A stretch of 7,936 bases of DNA, taken from contig NZ_CALIAV010000097.1 of the NCBI RefSeq assembly GCF_938045625.1, forward strand, positions 1-7,936. The letters run 5' to 3'. Positions 7,061-7,936 of this stretch are shown here, in pieces. Position 1 is the first letter of the stretch; every line of letters starts with the position of its first letter. Source of the DNA: an uncultured Campylobacter sp. (GTDB taxonomy: Bacteria; Campylobacterota; Campylobacteria; Campylobacterales; Campylobacteraceae). A program made the position numbers and the translations under genes. A model generated the notes under the pieces. That model did not search any database, was not told the DNA's origin, and saw only the letters and a list, made by a program, of their open reading frames with translations.

Positions 7061-7146
7061 AAATGCTCCTTAAACTTAAATTTCATCCAAAACGCGCTAA
7101 ACGCCTCGCCGTACTTTCGAGTAAAAAACCTATCGACTTTACTCAT
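7033..7146 (-). CDS. Possible small ORF of 37 residues between mdaB and the broken gene
   Basis: On the minus strand the ATG at 7146 starts MSKVDRFFTRKYGEAFSAF..., a basic and aromatic-rich peptide that stops at 7033-7035 and overlaps the next gene's start by 28 bases. The frame also contains an earlier ATG at 7161 (42 residues). Neither start has a good ribosome site. The ATG at 7146 overlaps the stop (7139-7141) of another open, coding-like frame with no start (it contains RLESDRLPSDLFDAVLANE), as coupled genes do. Both frames may be remnants of one decayed gene. No family is recognised, and it may not be expressed. Confidence 0.25.
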   Translation of the reverse strand: MSKVDRFFTRKYGEAFSAFWMKFKFKEHLWSISSRFS

Positions 7147-7191
7147 TAGCCAAAACCGCATCAAAAAGATCGCTTGGTAGCCTATCGCTCT

Positions 7192-7770
7192 CTAGCCGAA
7201 AACCTTTCTTAAATGCGCTTCGTAATCCCTCGTAAAACGCTCAATGTCGGGATTTTTAACGACGTCGTTGCAGATAAATGTAGGCAGCCTTTTCGTGCCT
7301 AAAAACTCGTTGGCTTTATGAAAATGTAAATAAACGCCGTCCACGCCCACGCCCTCGAAAAAATCTCCGGGCCTGTCAAACGCCTGAAGCGGCGCATTCC
7401 ATGTGACGCTTAGCATGTGCGATTTGCCCTTTATCAGCCCGCCGGTGCCGTATCCGTCGTTTGGACTCGCGCTGTGCCGTCCGTCGTTTGCCACGATCTT
7501 GCCTATGCCGCCCATAAACACCTCGTCTACGTACTTTTTGACTAGCCAAGGCTCGCTCATCCACCACGCGGGCATCTGCCAGATCACGGCATCCATCCAT
7601 AGAAATTTCTCGACCTCGCCCTCTAGGTCGTAGCCCTCATGTATCGTAGTTTCGCGCGTTTCGTGTCCTAGCGACTCTAGCGTCCTTTTTGCTAGATCGT
7701 GCAATGTTTTGCTTAGCTTGCCGCCATTGCCGTTAAACGGCGCTCCGCCGTTAATCAGTAATATTTTCAT
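7192..7770 (-). CDS. mdaB: NAD(P)H:quinone reductase of the MdaB type (flavodoxin-like fold)
   Basis: This is a cytoplasmic flavoenzyme expected to reduce quinones by two electrons with NAD(P)H, using FAD. In Helicobacter pylori MdaB contributes to oxidative-stress resistance. The 192 residues match E. coli MdaB (193) in length and in motifs: an N-terminal strand and loop MKILLINGGA (1-10), VIWQMPAWWM (62-71) followed by VKKYVDEVF (77-85), TWNAP (123-127), GVGVDGVYLHFHKANEFLG (140-158) and the family-typical ending HLRKVFG. The flavin-binding regions appear intact. AAAAGGG five bases before the ATG supports the start. The gene begins a minus-strand group; the next clear ribosome site downstream is at 7066-7072. 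A perfect inverted repeat lies about 40-80 bases upstream and may bear on its regulation. Assignment to the family is firm; the exact symbol is by similarity. Confidence 0.92.
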   Translation of the reverse strand: MKILLINGGAPFNGNGGKLSKTLHDLAKRTLESLGHETRETTIHEGYDLEGEVEKFLWMDAVIWQMPAWWMSEPWLVKKYVDEVFMGGIGKIVANDGRHSASPNDGYGTGGLIKGKSHMLSVTWNAPLQAFDRPGDFFEGVGVDGVYLHFHKANEFLGTKRLPTFICNDVVKNPDIERFTRDYEAHLRKVFG

Positions 7771-7808
7771 TTTGACCCTTTTGATTAAATTTATCCGTTA
7801 GCGGCTTG

Positions 7809-7849
7809 TCGCGCATAAATTTAAATTCTGCCTTGCGCCTTATGCGCGA
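7809..7849. promoter_or_regulatory. Perfect 10-bp inverted repeat upstream of the mdaB-like gene
   Basis: TCGCGCATAA (7809-7818) is the exact reverse complement of TTATGCGCGA (7840-7849), with a 21-base spacer. A second pair, CTTGCG (7832-7837) and CGCAAG (7851-7856), interlocks with it, so the two stems could not form together except as a pseudoknot. It lies 39-79 bases before the mdaB-like start. It could be an operator for a dimeric regulator, a leader RNA structure, or part of the 3' end region of the gene to the right. No T-run follows on the minus strand, which argues against a simple terminator. Confidence 0.4.
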
Positions 7850-7882
7850 ACGCAAGCGTAAATTTTAATTTAGCGCCGCAGT

Positions 7883-7936
7883 TTACCGCCCTAAAATTTC
7901 AAATTTATCGCCGTGCACCGCGATCGCCTCGGCGTT
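7883..7936 (-). CDS. Possible 3' end of a gene cut by the window edge
   Basis: On the minus strand the frame entering from the right edge reads NAEAIAVHGDKFEILGR and ends with TAA at 7883-7885. The composition is natural for protein and the following 112 bases before the mdaB-like gene look non-coding, which suits a gene end. Only 17 codons are visible, so no family can be given. Confidence 0.4.
   Translation of the reverse strand, partial: NAEAIAVHGDKFEILGR

Overview
The window looks like chromosomal DNA of a Campylobacter of the relatively GC-rich oral type (C. rectus / C. showae / C. concisus-like). Three things suggest this: a pycB-pckA gene pair in the order known from C. jejuni, proteins of clear epsilonproteobacterial flavour, and an extreme excess of the palindromic hexamer AAATTT (about 55 copies by hand count, where roughly 3 would be expected from base composition). 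The species assignment is inference.

Layout, left to right. (1) Positions 1-240 hold a non-coding or 3'-end region with a C8T7 homopolymer tract and a strong bidirectional terminator hairpin (79-110). (2) On the minus strand, 241-1248 encodes a cytoplasmic alpha-helical, TPR-like protein of unknown function. (3) A divergent promoter region (1249-1357) separates it from a plus-strand operon of three tightly spaced genes: pycB (1358-3178, biotin-carrying carboxyltransferase subunit of pyruvate carboxylase), pckA (3198-4775, ATP-dependent PEP carboxykinase), and a TTG-initiated lipoprotein with a CAP domain and, unusually, an extra C-terminal membrane helix (4792-6195). (4) Positions 6196-6506 hold no convincing gene, only a weak terminator-like hairpin and a short open tail on the minus strand. 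(5) The right end is read on the minus strand: an mdaB-like NAD(P)H:quinone reductase (7192-7770), a doubtful small ORF (7033-7146), and an unrecognised gene broken by a one-base frameshift (6507-7060). The last 54 bases look like the 3' end of another minus-strand gene. The mdaB upstream region carries a perfect 10-bp inverted repeat.

How the genes work together: PycB (with a PycA partner not in this window) makes oxaloacetate from pyruvate, and PckA converts oxaloacetate to phosphoenolpyruvate. Together they form the anaplerotic/gluconeogenic bypass that an amino-acid-using Campylobacter relies on. The third operon gene is an envelope protein with no evident metabolic link. The MdaB-like enzyme belongs to quinone redox and oxidative-stress defence. 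I found no CRISPR array, insertion sequence, tRNA or convincing novel multi-gene system. The most notable items are the doubly anchored CAP lipoprotein, the frameshifted gene with its coding-like surroundings, the mdaB upstream inverted repeat and the AAATTT signature.
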